A stretch of DNA of 35,214 nt from a virus, in IMG/VR virus record IMGVR_UViG_3300045538_000090, positions 1 to 35,214 of that record; one strand, written 5' to 3'. The notes under the pieces were generated by a model. That model searched no databases. It was not told the origin of the DNA and saw nothing but the letters and a program-made list of their open reading frames with translations. This document shows, one piece after another, positions 12,446 through 19,982 of the stretch. The position numbers and the translations under genes are program-made. The first letter of the stretch is position 1, and every line of letters begins with the position of its first letter.

Positions 12446-12453
12446 CAAATATA
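12446..12453 (-). promoter_or_regulatory. TAnnTTTG promoter element facing a terminator
   Basis: The minus strand reads TATATTTG, a full match to the Bacteroidota -7 consensus, just after the exonuclease stop codon. A TTG lies 15 bases upstream (12469-12471), slightly closer than usual. The next feature downstream is the terminator at 12383-12408. Confidence 0.45.
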
Positions 12454-12456
12454 CAA

Positions 12457-13236
12457 TTAATTTGGTTTCAATCTACTTTTGAATTTAAAATATTCTTCGT
12501 AAGTTTTATTATTAATAGTCCAAGATTTTCTACAACCTTTACGGTCTGAACATTGCATAACGTGTTTCTTCGTCCCGTGTAGTGTAGTTCTTAGTTGTTT
12601 ATAGTTACCAAGTTTACCACATTCAGGACATTCGTACTTTTCGCCACCTCGTAAAACAGCGTAGTTAACTTTTGCTTTAGTATAAGGGTTTAACTTTTGA
12701 TGTACCTTTTCCAATACTTCAACATCCATCTTACAATACTCGACCATCTTTTTTAGTGATTCACCGCACTTGTTTAAGCATACGTTTTTCCAAAGGTCAA
12801 GCCCTCCAGTTTGTAACTTAGCACCAACACCTAAGAACTTAGCGATATAATCCAACTTATTAGAGTTAAAATAGAAGCCACTTTTAGCAAGTTTAAGCGT
12901 GTCTATTGTATCGTAGGTATGATTCATATCAATACCATGCTTTAACGCCCGTGTGCGAAGCCATTTAATATCGAACCTATCCCCGTTGTGGGCTATCGCC
13001 TCCGAACTTTTCTCTAATTCTTTAACAAACTTCTTTATCAGCTTTTTATCGCAATGGTTTTTATCCCACGTTAGCGAGTGGATTTCTTCTTCACCCTCCC
13101 ACTTCCAACACACGCAAATTATCGCACGTTCTTGAATAATAGAGTCGGGTGTTACCGTCATATTGAATCCCGAACGCCAAAATATCCCAACGTTAGGCGA
13201 AGTTTCCAAATCGAAGTACATTCTTTTTCTTGTCAT
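12457..13236 (-). CDS. DnaQ-like 3'-5' exonuclease with C-terminal zinc ribbon
   Basis: A 259-residue protein. YFDLETSP (about residues 7-14) is Exo I with the catalytic D-x-E. AIAHNGDRFDIKWLR (about 80-94) is Exo II. YCKMDVEVLEKVH (about 168-180) is Exo III with catalytic aspartate. The C-terminal part has CPECG and, about 25 residues later, CSDRKGC, a likely zinc ribbon. This is a stand-alone proofreading or RNase-H-fold exonuclease; no DNA polymerase gene is visible in the window. It is set apart from the lysis genes by the folded region at 13301-13371 and from the early genes by a terminator, so it is probably transcribed alone. Confidence 0.82.
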   Translation of the reverse strand: MTRKRMYFDLETSPNVGIFWRSGFNMTVTPDSIIQERAIICVCWKWEGEEEIHSLTWDKNHCDKKLIKKFVKELEKSSEAIAHNGDRFDIKWLRTRALKHGIDMNHTYDTIDTLKLAKSGFYFNSNKLDYIAKFLGVGAKLQTGGLDLWKNVCLNKCGESLKKMVEYCKMDVEVLEKVHQKLNPYTKAKVNYAVLRGGEKYECPECGKLGNYKQLRTTLHGTKKHVMQCSDRKGCRKSWTINNKTYEEYFKFKSRLKPN

Positions 13237-13300
13237 AGGCTTTAAATTTTTCGCCTAAGATATAAAAAATATTTTGATATAAAGAAATTTGTATATATTT

Positions 13301-13352
13301 GTCTAACGCAGAGGTTAGCGATGGCTTCAGTCTCGCTAATCGAACGTTATGC
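13301..13352. other. attC-like folded site D between the exonuclease and spanin genes
   Basis: On the plus strand the site reads GTCTAAC, a 7-base spacer, TTAGCGA, an 11-base loop TGGCTTCAGTC, TCGCTAA, a spacer, then GTTATGC. The TAACG and CGTTA outer boxes pair, and the inner 7-bp arms are a perfect inverted repeat. Read on the minus strand, the right box is GTTAGAC, which fits the integron core GTTRRRY exactly. This is the best attC-like match of the window, though the inner stem is short. Confidence 0.45.
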
Positions 13353-13371
13353 GCTCGTTTTAATGGCGCAT
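13349..13371. other. Conserved-loop hairpin next to site D
   Basis: ATGCGC, the loop TCGTTTTAATG and GCGCAT form a 6-bp perfect stem. The 11-base loop matches those of sites A (TCGTTTCAATG) and B (ACGTTTTAATG), but here it is on the plus strand. The stem sequences differ from each other, so the loop rather than the arms is conserved. It ends exactly at the spanin stop codon. Confidence 0.6.
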
Positions 13372-13824
13372 CTATCTTTTACTTATCCAATTAAATACAA
13401 ATAAACCTACTACAATAAGCACACCCCACAGAATAAACGATTTAATCTGACGTATAGGATTCGTTTTAACATCGTTTTTAGCCTCTCTGACGCGATATTT
13501 ATACTCCACCTTAGTCTTATATCGGATAAGCTCTAAAGTGTCGCGTAACGTCTTGTATTTGTAGCGTATTTCGTAACGTGTTAAAGGTGCTTTAGGTTCA
13601 GGGCAATCTACTTGTATAGTTTTTTCTATAATTGAATCCTTCCCGTTGATTCGTAAAGTGTCATGTATAGTTATTTCGGTTTTCTTTACTTCAAGTTTGC
13701 CGCCTTTATCGTAGAATTTACGCAAGTGATATGCTGAAGAGCAAGAAGCCATACCCATTAAAAGCATAACCGCTAATATAGAGGATAGCAAAAGGAATAC
13801 TAAAGGTCTGTAATCTATTTTCAT
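13372..13824 (-). CDS. Unimolecular spanin (u-spanin)-like lysis protein
   Basis: A 150-residue protein with a lipoprotein signal peptide (hydrophobic FLLLSSILAVMLLMGMASC, lipobox MASC, cysteine at residue 28) and a C-terminal membrane helix (SFILWGVLIVVGLFVFNW). The middle is periplasmic, charged and strand- and helix-forming. An outer-membrane lipid anchor plus an inner-membrane helix in one chain is the layout of u-spanins such as T1 gp11, which fuse the two membranes in the last step of lysis. It overlaps the endolysin gene by 4 bases. Length and topology agree; no sequence family was recognised. Confidence 0.7.
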   Translation of the reverse strand: MKIDYRPLVFLLLSSILAVMLLMGMASCSSAYHLRKFYDKGGKLEVKKTEITIHDTLRINGKDSIIEKTIQVDCPEPKAPLTRYEIRYKYKTLRDTLELIRYKTKVEYKYRVREAKNDVKTNPIRQIKSFILWGVLIVVGLFVFNWISKR

Positions 13825-14378
13825 GGTCTGAAAGTTTTCTTATAATCCTCTAATCTGTTTAACCAACCCTTTAGAAACTTAGCGTTCTTACCTACTCCGA
13901 TAACCCTAAAGAATCTTTCACGTTCAGCGGTTAATGCATCGAATAATACGCGAGGCTCAATAGAATTTGCAGCGTTGATCGTTTGGCTTCCTAACATTCC
14001 GTCTTTATCCACCTTTATACCGCAATTAATTATCGCTTGTTGCAGAGATTTTACCGCTTGTTTCTTACCGCTACCCCATGCCATGCCAGTAACGAAGATT
14101 GATATAGAAATATTATCGAACTCATCCGCACGAACTCCATCCCAATATCCTTTTTTGAATATCTTAAACCAATCTTCAGCGTTCATCTCAAGGAATCGCA
14201 TATCTTTATCAGTACCGAAGAACGTTACCCACGTTGAATAACATATTCCGATATTTGTATGGTAACCGCTTTTGCCTTTGTAAGGTGTAGGGCAAGGATA
14301 ATTAGAACATGAATCGGCAGTATCTCTACTTAATCCACCCTCCCACTTGTGTACGAATTTTAAATATTTATCTATCAT
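13821..14378 (-). CDS. Endolysin, glycoside hydrolase family 108
   Basis: A 185-residue muramidase-type endolysin. The start KFVHKWEGGLSRDTAD contains the catalytic glutamate in the E-G-G motif of GH108, and GYHTNIGICYSTW (about 38-50) matches the T-x-x-G-I conserved region. The C-terminal half (VDKDGMLGSQTINAANS at about residues 128-144) is the putative peptidoglycan-binding 3 domain that accompanies GH108. There is no signal peptide, so it needs a holin for access to the wall. It lies between holin candidates and the spanin, each overlapping by 4 bases. Confidence 0.9.
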   Translation of the reverse strand: MIDKYLKFVHKWEGGLSRDTADSCSNYPCPTPYKGKSGYHTNIGICYSTWVTFFGTDKDMRFLEMNAEDWFKIFKKGYWDGVRADEFDNISISIFVTGMAWGSGKKQAVKSLQQAIINCGIKVDKDGMLGSQTINAANSIEPRVLFDALTAERERFFRVIGVGKNAKFLKGWLNRLEDYKKTFRP

Positions 14379-14596
14379 TTATTAATCTTTTTAGAATAAG
14401 CATCCGTTATTTTAATACCTGAAGCCATACCTACCCAAGCAAAAAACACCTCAGAGTTAAAGCCGTGCATGAATAAATCAAACCACCCGTAAAAAAACAC
14501 GGATAGCGAAAAAGTAAACATCGTCAATAAGGTAGCCGAATACTTACCCTCACGCTTTAACGTATCGTTGAATATGCTTTTTAGTATAAATATCAT
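14375..14596 (-). CDS. Holin candidate, two-helix membrane protein
   Basis: A 73-residue protein with hydrophobic segments TLLTMFTFSLSVFFYGWFDL and VFFAWVGMASGIKI, an amphipathic N-terminus (MIFILKSIFNDTLKREGKYS), and a positively charged C-terminus (DAYSKKINK). Size, topology and position directly upstream of the endolysin fit a holin. It overlaps the upstream gene by 47 bases. No holin family could be named from sequence alone. Confidence 0.6.
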   Translation of the reverse strand: MIFILKSIFNDTLKREGKYSATLLTMFTFSLSVFFYGWFDLFMHGFNSEVFFAWVGMASGIKITDAYSKKINK

Positions 14597-14795
14597 GAGG
14601 CACTACTGCGATTAGTTTAACTCGGTTGTTTATTTTATCTTCTTTAGATAGGTTTCTTTGATAGATTGCTTTCGCCTCCCAGCATGAATAGAGTTTATTC
14701 TCCACGCTTTCAAGACGTGAGTTCATCCACCATAATGCCATAAAGCATAAAGCGTTTACTCCGTGTTTCCTTATAAGTTCAAAAGCCTCTATCAT
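14550..14795 (-). CDS. Small membrane-anchored lysis-module protein
   Basis: An 81-residue protein with one N-terminal hydrophobic segment (VNALCFMALWWM, about residues 13-24) and a soluble charged part (SRLESVENKLYSCWEAKAIY). It could be a second holin, an antiholin or an unrelated membrane protein of the lysis module. It overlaps the gene at 14375-14596 by 47 bases and the upstream tail gene by 4. Confidence 0.5.
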   Translation of the reverse strand: MIEAFELIRKHGVNALCFMALWWMNSRLESVENKLYSCWEAKAIYQRNLSKEDKINNRVKLIAVVPHDIYTKKHIQRYVKA

Positions 14796-15238
14796 GAGAT
14801 TGTTTTTAAAGGGATTTCACAAACGGTAGAACTCTCAACTTCAAAGACGAATGAACCTACCCACCCCGCTACATAGTCAAGGTCGAAGTTGTTTAAAGGT
14901 GTGTAAGACGGATCGGTTATAACGTCAACGCTTGTATCTGTTCCATCGTGAAACTCTAAATACAAATCACGAAGTATTAAACGCGTATCTGAAAGAATAG
15001 TATTTAAATTGGCTCTGTCTTTTTGGATAATGTCAACGCAATAGATGTTTAAAGTGTACTGAGATAACTCAAGCCCATCGAATGAATCTACTGGTTCAAC
15101 AAAAATGATAGGGTACTTCTCGTCCATCGTTGCGAAGTTTGGCATTTGCTCTTTAAACTCACCCGCAAACTTTTCTATTTGGATATGGTTATCACAAAAG
15201 TTTTCTATCTTATTTAGTAGTGCTATATAACTCGTCAT
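14792..15238 (-). CDS. Tail completion/tail terminator-like protein
   Basis: A 148-residue protein starting MTSYIALLNKIENFCDNHIQ, with a mixed alpha/beta body (QYTLNIYCVDIIQKDRANLN, then DTRLILRDLYLEFHD) similar in plan to small tail-end proteins of siphoviruses. The position right after the tape measure gene, with a 4-base overlap, supports a tail role. I infer the tail-terminator role mainly from context. Confidence 0.5.
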   Translation of the reverse strand: MTSYIALLNKIENFCDNHIQIEKFAGEFKEQMPNFATMDEKYPIIFVEPVDSFDGLELSQYTLNIYCVDIIQKDRANLNTILSDTRLILRDLYLEFHDGTDTSVDVITDPSYTPLNNFDLDYVAGWVGSFVFEVESSTVCEIPLKTIS

Positions 15239-17295
15239 AGACTTGCGTTTTCTTTCATTTTCTTAACCTTGTTCTGCGTTGCCGTTATTTCGCTTTCAAC
15301 AACCACCGCTTGGACAACCATGTTAGTAGTTGCCTCTTGGTCTTTAGGTGCGCCAACATTATTCTGATTATTACCTTGACCGAATAGACTAACGTTAGGT
15401 GTTGCTTGTTGTGTTGAATTACCCCCACCCATTGAGCCACCACCAGAACTACCACCACTTGCTGATGGTGTGCCACCCCCAAATTGTGTTGATGCTATCT
15501 TTTTTACGTTAGCAATACCCGCGACTATTGCAAGTCCAGCTTGTATGAAAGGTTGCGCGGGGAATAATATTGAAGTGGGATTTAATGCAGCGCTAGCAAA
15601 AATACTGTTCGCCGCTTTATATGTGTCCATTATTGCTTGTGCAATACTTAACTTCTTTTGTATTTCAAACGCTTTCCTTTGGGCAGATTCTGATTTACCT
15701 GCAAACGCAGATACCAATTGTTGTGTCGCTTCAAGACCACCTGACATTAAATCAAGTTTCGCTTGTTTTAACGCTTGTTCTTTAGCAAGGTCTTTCTTCC
15801 TTGCATCCTCATTTATCTTTTCAAGTTCTTCCTTTTGACGTTTTTCTAATTCAACAATATCATATCCATATTGTTTCGCTTGTTCAATTAGTTGGAAGTA
15901 TTTATCGTTTACAGCATCAATCTCAATTTGCTGTTTTGACATTGTATTCTCACGATACAACTGATCAAAATCTTCTTGCTCTTGATCTCTTAATAGTTGA
16001 GCATCTTTTATTGTTTTATTAATCTTATCTTGCTTTTCTTTTTCAGATTTGATATGAGCAGCGTTAATCTCATCACGATATTTCGATTCAAGCATTTGAT
16101 ACTCCTTAATTATTTTCATCTTTTCAGATGCCTTAAGTTTCTCATTGCTATTAGTATCTTCTATAAGTCTAGCGTACTTTATTTTATTTGCTTTTAAATC
16201 CTTATCTACACCATCTTTAAGAAGCTCTAACTCTAAATCTTGAGCAGTTCTAATTGCCGCTAATCTATCAGCCTCAAATTGCTTTCTAGTATCTGCTCTT
16301 TCTTTCTGTATCTTTTTAGTATTTTCTGAAACTTTCTTTTCATTCTCCTCTACCTTCTTAGCGTTTTCAATACGCATAACTTGAAGAGCTTGATTAGCAT
16401 CAAGTAGTGCTTTCTTTTCCTCATCTAAAGAATCTTTTAACTTCTTCAAATCAGCAGCTTCTAAATCTTTTATTTTCTTATGCAGCTTGTATTGAGTCTC
16501 TAAAGCTTCAACACGTTGCTTTGTTGTCATTATTATATACTGCTGCTTTTTAGCCTCAGCTATAGCTACATCTTTACCTGCCGCTTTAGACATGGCAATC
16601 TCATGATCCATAGCATCTATTCTCTTTGCGCTATTTCTTTCAAGAGCAGCCATCATATTCTCACTTGCGGCAATTTGTCTCTTTGCACTATCCTCAGCGG
16701 CATTAGCTGTAAGACCTAACCAATCGGTAAGCATCTTGAACCCTGCGATAACCGCGTCTACTATCTTCATTATAAACCCAAACACCTTACCAATCGCATC
16801 AAGGATAGGTTTAAGTATTCCGAGTTTGTTCATTAATAGGATAATGATAGCAACAAGGGCAACGATAGCAGCAGCAATAAGAAAAATAGGGTTTGTAAGT
16901 AAGGATAAACCTACCGACATAAACGCTTTACCAACGTTGAAGATTACGCTTGTAAGTGATTTAAGAGACTTTGCAATCATGTCGCCATTGATTCCCTTTG
17001 CAGCAGAAGCAAACAGCTTAGAACTTTCCGCAGCCCCTTCAAAATCCAACGACATTAACTGACTACCCATCAACCCAAGAGCGTTGTTAGTCTGTTCAAA
17101 TGGTGAACCCGAAGCAAAGACCGCCACTCTTTCGTTAGCATCCTTTAATCTATCAGATAATTCACCCGCTTTCTTGGCGAGTTCAGCCATCTGTTCTGGA
17201 TCGGTAGCATCATCAAGCTGAGATTTAAGTTCTCTTAATTCTTTCTTGATTAAAGCTATACCATTCAGCTTTATATCTATATTTGCCTCTGCCAT
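15235..17295 (-). CDS. Tail tape measure protein
   Basis: A 686-residue protein. It has an N-terminal helical part (LKNGIALIKKELRELKSQLD-like), a membrane-inserting hydrophobic region near residues 134-160 (FLIAAAIVALVAIIILLMNK), and a long charged coiled coil from about 215 to 520 rich in K, E, Q and D. The C-terminal part is glycine-, serine- and glutamine-rich (GGGTPSASGGSSGGGSMGGG). This is the layout of siphovirus tape measure proteins, which set tail length and cross the inner membrane with the DNA. At about 0.15 nm per residue the tail would be near 100 nm. The usual pair of chaperone genes before it is missing; see 21956-23204. Confidence 0.88.
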   Translation of the reverse strand: MAEANIDIKLNGIALIKKELRELKSQLDDATDPEQMAELAKKAGELSDRLKDANERVAVFASGSPFEQTNNALGLMGSQLMSLDFEGAAESSKLFASAAKGINGDMIAKSLKSLTSVIFNVGKAFMSVGLSLLTNPIFLIAAAIVALVAIIILLMNKLGILKPILDAIGKVFGFIMKIVDAVIAGFKMLTDWLGLTANAAEDSAKRQIAASENMMAALERNSAKRIDAMDHEIAMSKAAGKDVAIAEAKKQQYIIMTTKQRVEALETQYKLHKKIKDLEAADLKKLKDSLDEEKKALLDANQALQVMRIENAKKVEENEKKVSENTKKIQKERADTRKQFEADRLAAIRTAQDLELELLKDGVDKDLKANKIKYARLIEDTNSNEKLKASEKMKIIKEYQMLESKYRDEINAAHIKSEKEKQDKINKTIKDAQLLRDQEQEDFDQLYRENTMSKQQIEIDAVNDKYFQLIEQAKQYGYDIVELEKRQKEELEKINEDARKKDLAKEQALKQAKLDLMSGGLEATQQLVSAFAGKSESAQRKAFEIQKKLSIAQAIMDTYKAANSIFASAALNPTSILFPAQPFIQAGLAIVAGIANVKKIASTQFGGGTPSASGGSSGGGSMGGGNSTQQATPNVSLFGQGNNQNNVGAPKDQEATTNMVVQAVVVESEITATQNKVKKMKENASL

Positions 17296-17807
17296 TAGAT
17301 AACCATCATAGTATTATCATAGTCATTATCTGTGCAATCGTCAACGGGTTTGATATCCGAATCCGTATTCAATGCCGATGTAAACTGAGGATATAAGTCT
17401 TTATTCTCTAAAATGAAATTTATAAGTCGCTTTTCAAAGAACGCCGCCATCTGTCCGTAGTGGTCCATCACGAAAGCAACCTCCGATTGAGATACATTCT
17501 GCGAGTAGTCACCGAACTGAGATTGAATACCTTTGTTTTTAAGTTGGTAAGATAAACCGAACGCTGCATTTTCCGCTGCCCTCCAAGCTACAACGGGTTG
17601 AATCTTTTCTACTAAAGCCTCTTCAGGTGACGATAAAGATTGTGCATTATAAGCCGTTAACAAATACTCATAAAAGTAAGTTCCGAGAATAGACTGAACA
17701 CGCATATCAGAAGCAGGACGGATATAAGGAGTAACATCCTTAACATCTACGTTCTTCGTGATAGGTGTATTATTCTTTAGATATGTTTCGGTAATAAAGT
17801 AAATCAT
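17295..17807 (-). CDS. Head-tail connector/adaptor (DUF6712-like)
   Basis: A 170-residue protein. The segments YIRPASDMRVQSILGTYFYE (about 28-47) and PVVAWRAAENAAFGLSYQLK (about 72-91) match the pattern of Bacteroidota phage connector proteins annotated DUF6712. It lies between the portal and the tape measure and overlaps both (4 bases and 1 base). It probably links the portal to the tail. Confidence 0.65.
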   Translation of the reverse strand: MIYFITETYLKNNTPITKNVDVKDVTPYIRPASDMRVQSILGTYFYEYLLTAYNAQSLSSPEEALVEKIQPVVAWRAAENAAFGLSYQLKNKGIQSQFGDYSQNVSQSEVAFVMDHYGQMAAFFEKRLINFILENKDLYPQFTSALNTDSDIKPVDDCTDNDYDNTMMVI

Positions 17808-18979
17808 TCTTCAGTCTTTTGAGTTTGTGTAGTTTCAACGATGCTTTCTCCTACAACTCGATACTCAACGCAAACAAATTCTGCATTGATATTACCGATT
17901 TTCAAAAGGTCGTTAAATATTTCTTCAAGTTCTTCCCTCAATGGAATGACCGTGTTTTTCTCAAATGTTAGATAAGATTGTTCAAGTTCCATTCCCGAAC
18001 CTAATTTACCACTAACACGGATACCCATAATTAACGGGTCGATTTGGTGTGCCTGACAAATCTTTTCATCTATACGCCCGTCTGTTTGAATAAATAGATT
18101 ATCGTTTGAGTTTGTAGGAACAGCTGTAAGTTCGGGCATTGATTCTTTGTTGTTAGCAAAAAATGCAACCGCCTTACCCGCGTTACTTGCTCCTTTCATC
18201 TTCTCAATGGTCGATTTAATCATTTCCATCTCCTCTTTATTTTGAGGTTTTTTAGGAAACATTAAAGCGAAAGACGGGAATACAGCATTTTGAATATTAG
18301 ACTTGTGCAGGTAAGACATTTCGCCATCTAAGAAAATCCAATTTGCAGCACTTGTATAGCTTGGTATAGGGTAGTAATCTTGCCCCAAAGAAGTGTTTTC
18401 GTAAACATAGATGTATTCCCCGTTTTTACATTCTTTATTATAGGGTTTGTATTGTTTTACATTTTTAGAATACTGCCAGTCATCGCAAACTGAATAGATA
18501 CTTTTATCAACGTTTACACGAACTTTCTCAGCACCTATCTTTTTAATGTTTGTTACAATACCATTTTTAATCGTTAAAGCAAAGTAAACGCGACCATGAA
18601 TAATAAGGTCTAACAAAGTAGGCTTTAAATGTTTTCTGAATCCAACTTTACGTTCAAAAGCAAATAAATCTACTTTCTCCTTTGCTGTCATGTTCTCATC
18701 TAACAACTCATAACCACCACCACAAACAGCGTTAACTTTAAAGTTCGTAATACTACTATGTAGCGGACTTGAAAAGTATAATTGATTTAAGTGCTGGCTA
18801 TATAAATTATCCGATCCAAAAGGAATGTAATCCCTACTTTGATAACGTGCATCAACAAAAGGTAAACTTAAATCACCTTGTGGCATTTTAAGAAACGGAG
18901 TTGAAAAGGACTGGTAATTATTACCAACCTCCACTACTTGCGGTGCTTCTTCTTTTTTAAACTTTCCAAATAAACCCAT
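17804..18979 (-). CDS. Portal protein
   Basis: A 391-residue protein. The C-terminal signature IDEKICQAHQIDPLIMGIRV then SGKLGSGMELEQSYLTFEKN (about residues 309-350) and the stem TVIPLREELEEIFNDLL match phage portal proteins of Bacteroidota. The N-terminus is basic and glycine-rich (MGLFGKFKKEE), and SPLHSSITNFKVNAVCGGGY (about 75-94) is the typical wing start. It forms the ring through which DNA enters the capsid. Unusually it lies downstream of the capsid and tail tube genes rather than next to terminase. Confidence 0.85.
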   Translation of the reverse strand: MGLFGKFKKEEAPQVVEVGNNYQSFSTPFLKMPQGDLSLPFVDARYQSRDYIPFGSDNLYSQHLNQLYFSSPLHSSITNFKVNAVCGGGYELLDENMTAKEKVDLFAFERKVGFRKHLKPTLLDLIIHGRVYFALTIKNGIVTNIKKIGAEKVRVNVDKSIYSVCDDWQYSKNVKQYKPYNKECKNGEYIYVYENTSLGQDYYPIPSYTSAANWIFLDGEMSYLHKSNIQNAVFPSFALMFPKKPQNKEEMEMIKSTIEKMKGASNAGKAVAFFANNKESMPELTAVPTNSNDNLFIQTDGRIDEKICQAHQIDPLIMGIRVSGKLGSGMELEQSYLTFEKNTVIPLREELEEIFNDLLKIGNINAEFVCVEYRVVGESIVETTQTQKTEE

Positions 18980-19314
18980 TAATCATAAATTGTATTTCCA
19001 TCACCATAGACTACCATTCTACCCTCTTCGATTTTATCCAAACCCGTTTCCTCTACTTCGCTTCCCGTTGCACTCTCGTAAACTTCGTACTTGTATTGTC
19101 CTTGTTTAAAGGTAGCATCAACTCCCTCTTCTAAGTAGAACAAGTTGTATCTGTCGGGATAAGATGAATAGTCAGTACCTACCCAGTAAATCGGGTCTAT
19201 GGTTTCATCATATTCCCAAGTAAACTTAAACAAGAAATAAGGGTCTGTTATTGACGTGCTTTCTGTAAGCGTCAACGCAAACTCATTATTGGTATCTTTG
19301 TTAATGTAAATCAT
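18979..19314 (-). CDS. Small virion protein, unknown function
   Basis: A 111-residue, mostly beta protein (INKDTNNEFALTLTESTSIT, then YLFKFTWEYDE-like, YKYEVYESATG and a C-terminal MVVYGDGNTIYD). It sits between the tail tube gene and the portal gene and shares 1 base with the portal gene. The beta-rich acidic composition is that of a virion component, such as a head or tail decoration. I cannot give its place. A terminator lies just upstream, so it is probably expressed through read-through. Confidence 0.55.
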   Translation of the reverse strand: MIYINKDTNNEFALTLTESTSITDPYFLFKFTWEYDETIDPIYWVGTDYSSYPDRYNLFYLEEGVDATFKQGQYKYEVYESATGSEVEETGLDKIEEGRMVVYGDGNTIYD

Positions 19315-19351
19315 TTCTTTAACTTGGTAGAAAAGTTAAAAATAGTTGAAT

Positions 19352-19378
19352 AAAAAAAGGGTAACCAATCGGCTACCC
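19352..19378 (-). terminator. Rho-independent terminator after the tail tube gene
   Basis: On the minus strand GGGTAGCC, a 4-base loop GATT, and GGTTACCC form an 8-bp stem (one G-U pair in RNA) followed by seven T residues. It ends transcripts of the tail tube gene and so limits expression of the portal and tape measure genes. Confidence 0.9.
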
Positions 19379-19400
19379 TCTTAAAGATAAACAAGGTTGT

Positions 19401-19922
19401 TTACGAAATAGGAGTTGTCAACGCTGCGATGATTGAACTGTCCACCTCATAAGACAAATGCTCCGATTCAGACACCAAAGTAATGCTGTACTTACTACCG
19501 TCAGCTTTCGCCGTTCCCGATCCTTCAGCAACTGCGCTCAATTGTGCGTTTTCAAAGTACCAATACTTTCCGTTTGCGTCACCTACTACAACCGCTAAAT
19601 CTCTTTGACCTTCGCCAAGGATTTTAATAGCTTTAGACTTACTCGCCTCACGTCTGTGGAACATTAGAGTAATAGTCTGTGTGTAGAATTGTGAACCGTT
19701 AACGAAATCGTTAGCAAGTTCTTCCGTAAAGTTCCCCGTATTTCTTCTAAACTCAAATTCTACGAACTCGTCAACAAGCGAACCGAAAGAAGTAACTTCC
19801 CAGTTTGCCGTGTCAACTGTAACAGTACCAAGGTTATCCATATCATTGATAAGGATAGACGTGATACCGCCCATATTGTTGTCGCATGATTTAAGGATTG
19901 TAGTTAATGTAGTACAAGCCAT
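19401..19922 (-). CDS. Major tail (tube) protein
   Basis: A 173-residue protein starting MACTTLTTILKSCDNNMGGI, a form I recall from tail tube proteins of Bacteroidota phages. The body is beta-rich (LVDEFVEFEFRRNTGNF, then FYTQTITLMFHRREASKSK) with a C-terminal beta segment LSYEVDSSII. It lies directly after the capsid gene and is bounded by two strong terminators, so it is highly expressed, as expected for a major structural protein. A candidate promoter (19935-19942) precedes it. Confidence 0.75.
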   Translation of the reverse strand: MACTTLTTILKSCDNNMGGITSILINDMDNLGTVTVDTANWEVTSFGSLVDEFVEFEFRRNTGNFTEELANDFVNGSQFYTQTITLMFHRREASKSKAIKILGEGQRDLAVVVGDANGKYWYFENAQLSAVAEGSGTAKADGSKYSITLVSESEHLSYEVDSSIIAALTTPIS

Positions 19923-19934
19923 AAGAAAAATTTA

Positions 19935-19942
19935 CAAGGTTA
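19935..19942 (-). promoter_or_regulatory. Possible promoter of the tail tube gene
   Basis: On the minus strand the octamer TAACCTTG matches TAnnTTTG with one mismatch and lies 12 bases before the ATG. It is directly after the capsid terminator, so a separate promoter would be needed for full expression. The -33 box is not clear. Confidence 0.35.
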
Positions 19943-19968
19943 AAAAATAAGGGGCTTTTACACCCCTT
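19942..19968 (-). terminator. Rho-independent terminator after the capsid gene
   Basis: On the minus strand AAGGGG, an 8-base loop and CCCCTT form a 6-bp stem followed by TTATTTTTT-like T-runs. It ends or attenuates transcription between the capsid and tail tube genes. Confidence 0.8.
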
Positions 19969-19982
19969 TAAAAAGTGTTTAA

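Noticed and set aside
13294-13301. TATATTTG on the plus strand as a promoter for an antisense RNA across the spanin end
   Set aside because: It matches the -7 consensus, but the spacing to the nearest upstream TTG (17 bases) is short, AT-rich DNA gives such matches often, and no gene follows on that strand.
16736-17062. A plus-strand frame of about 108 codons inside the tape measure gene
   Set aside because: It is antisense to a clear coding region with coiled-coil composition and has no promoter or start signal. The same applies to the plus-strand frames at 15470, 20311, 20942, 21012 and 28651.
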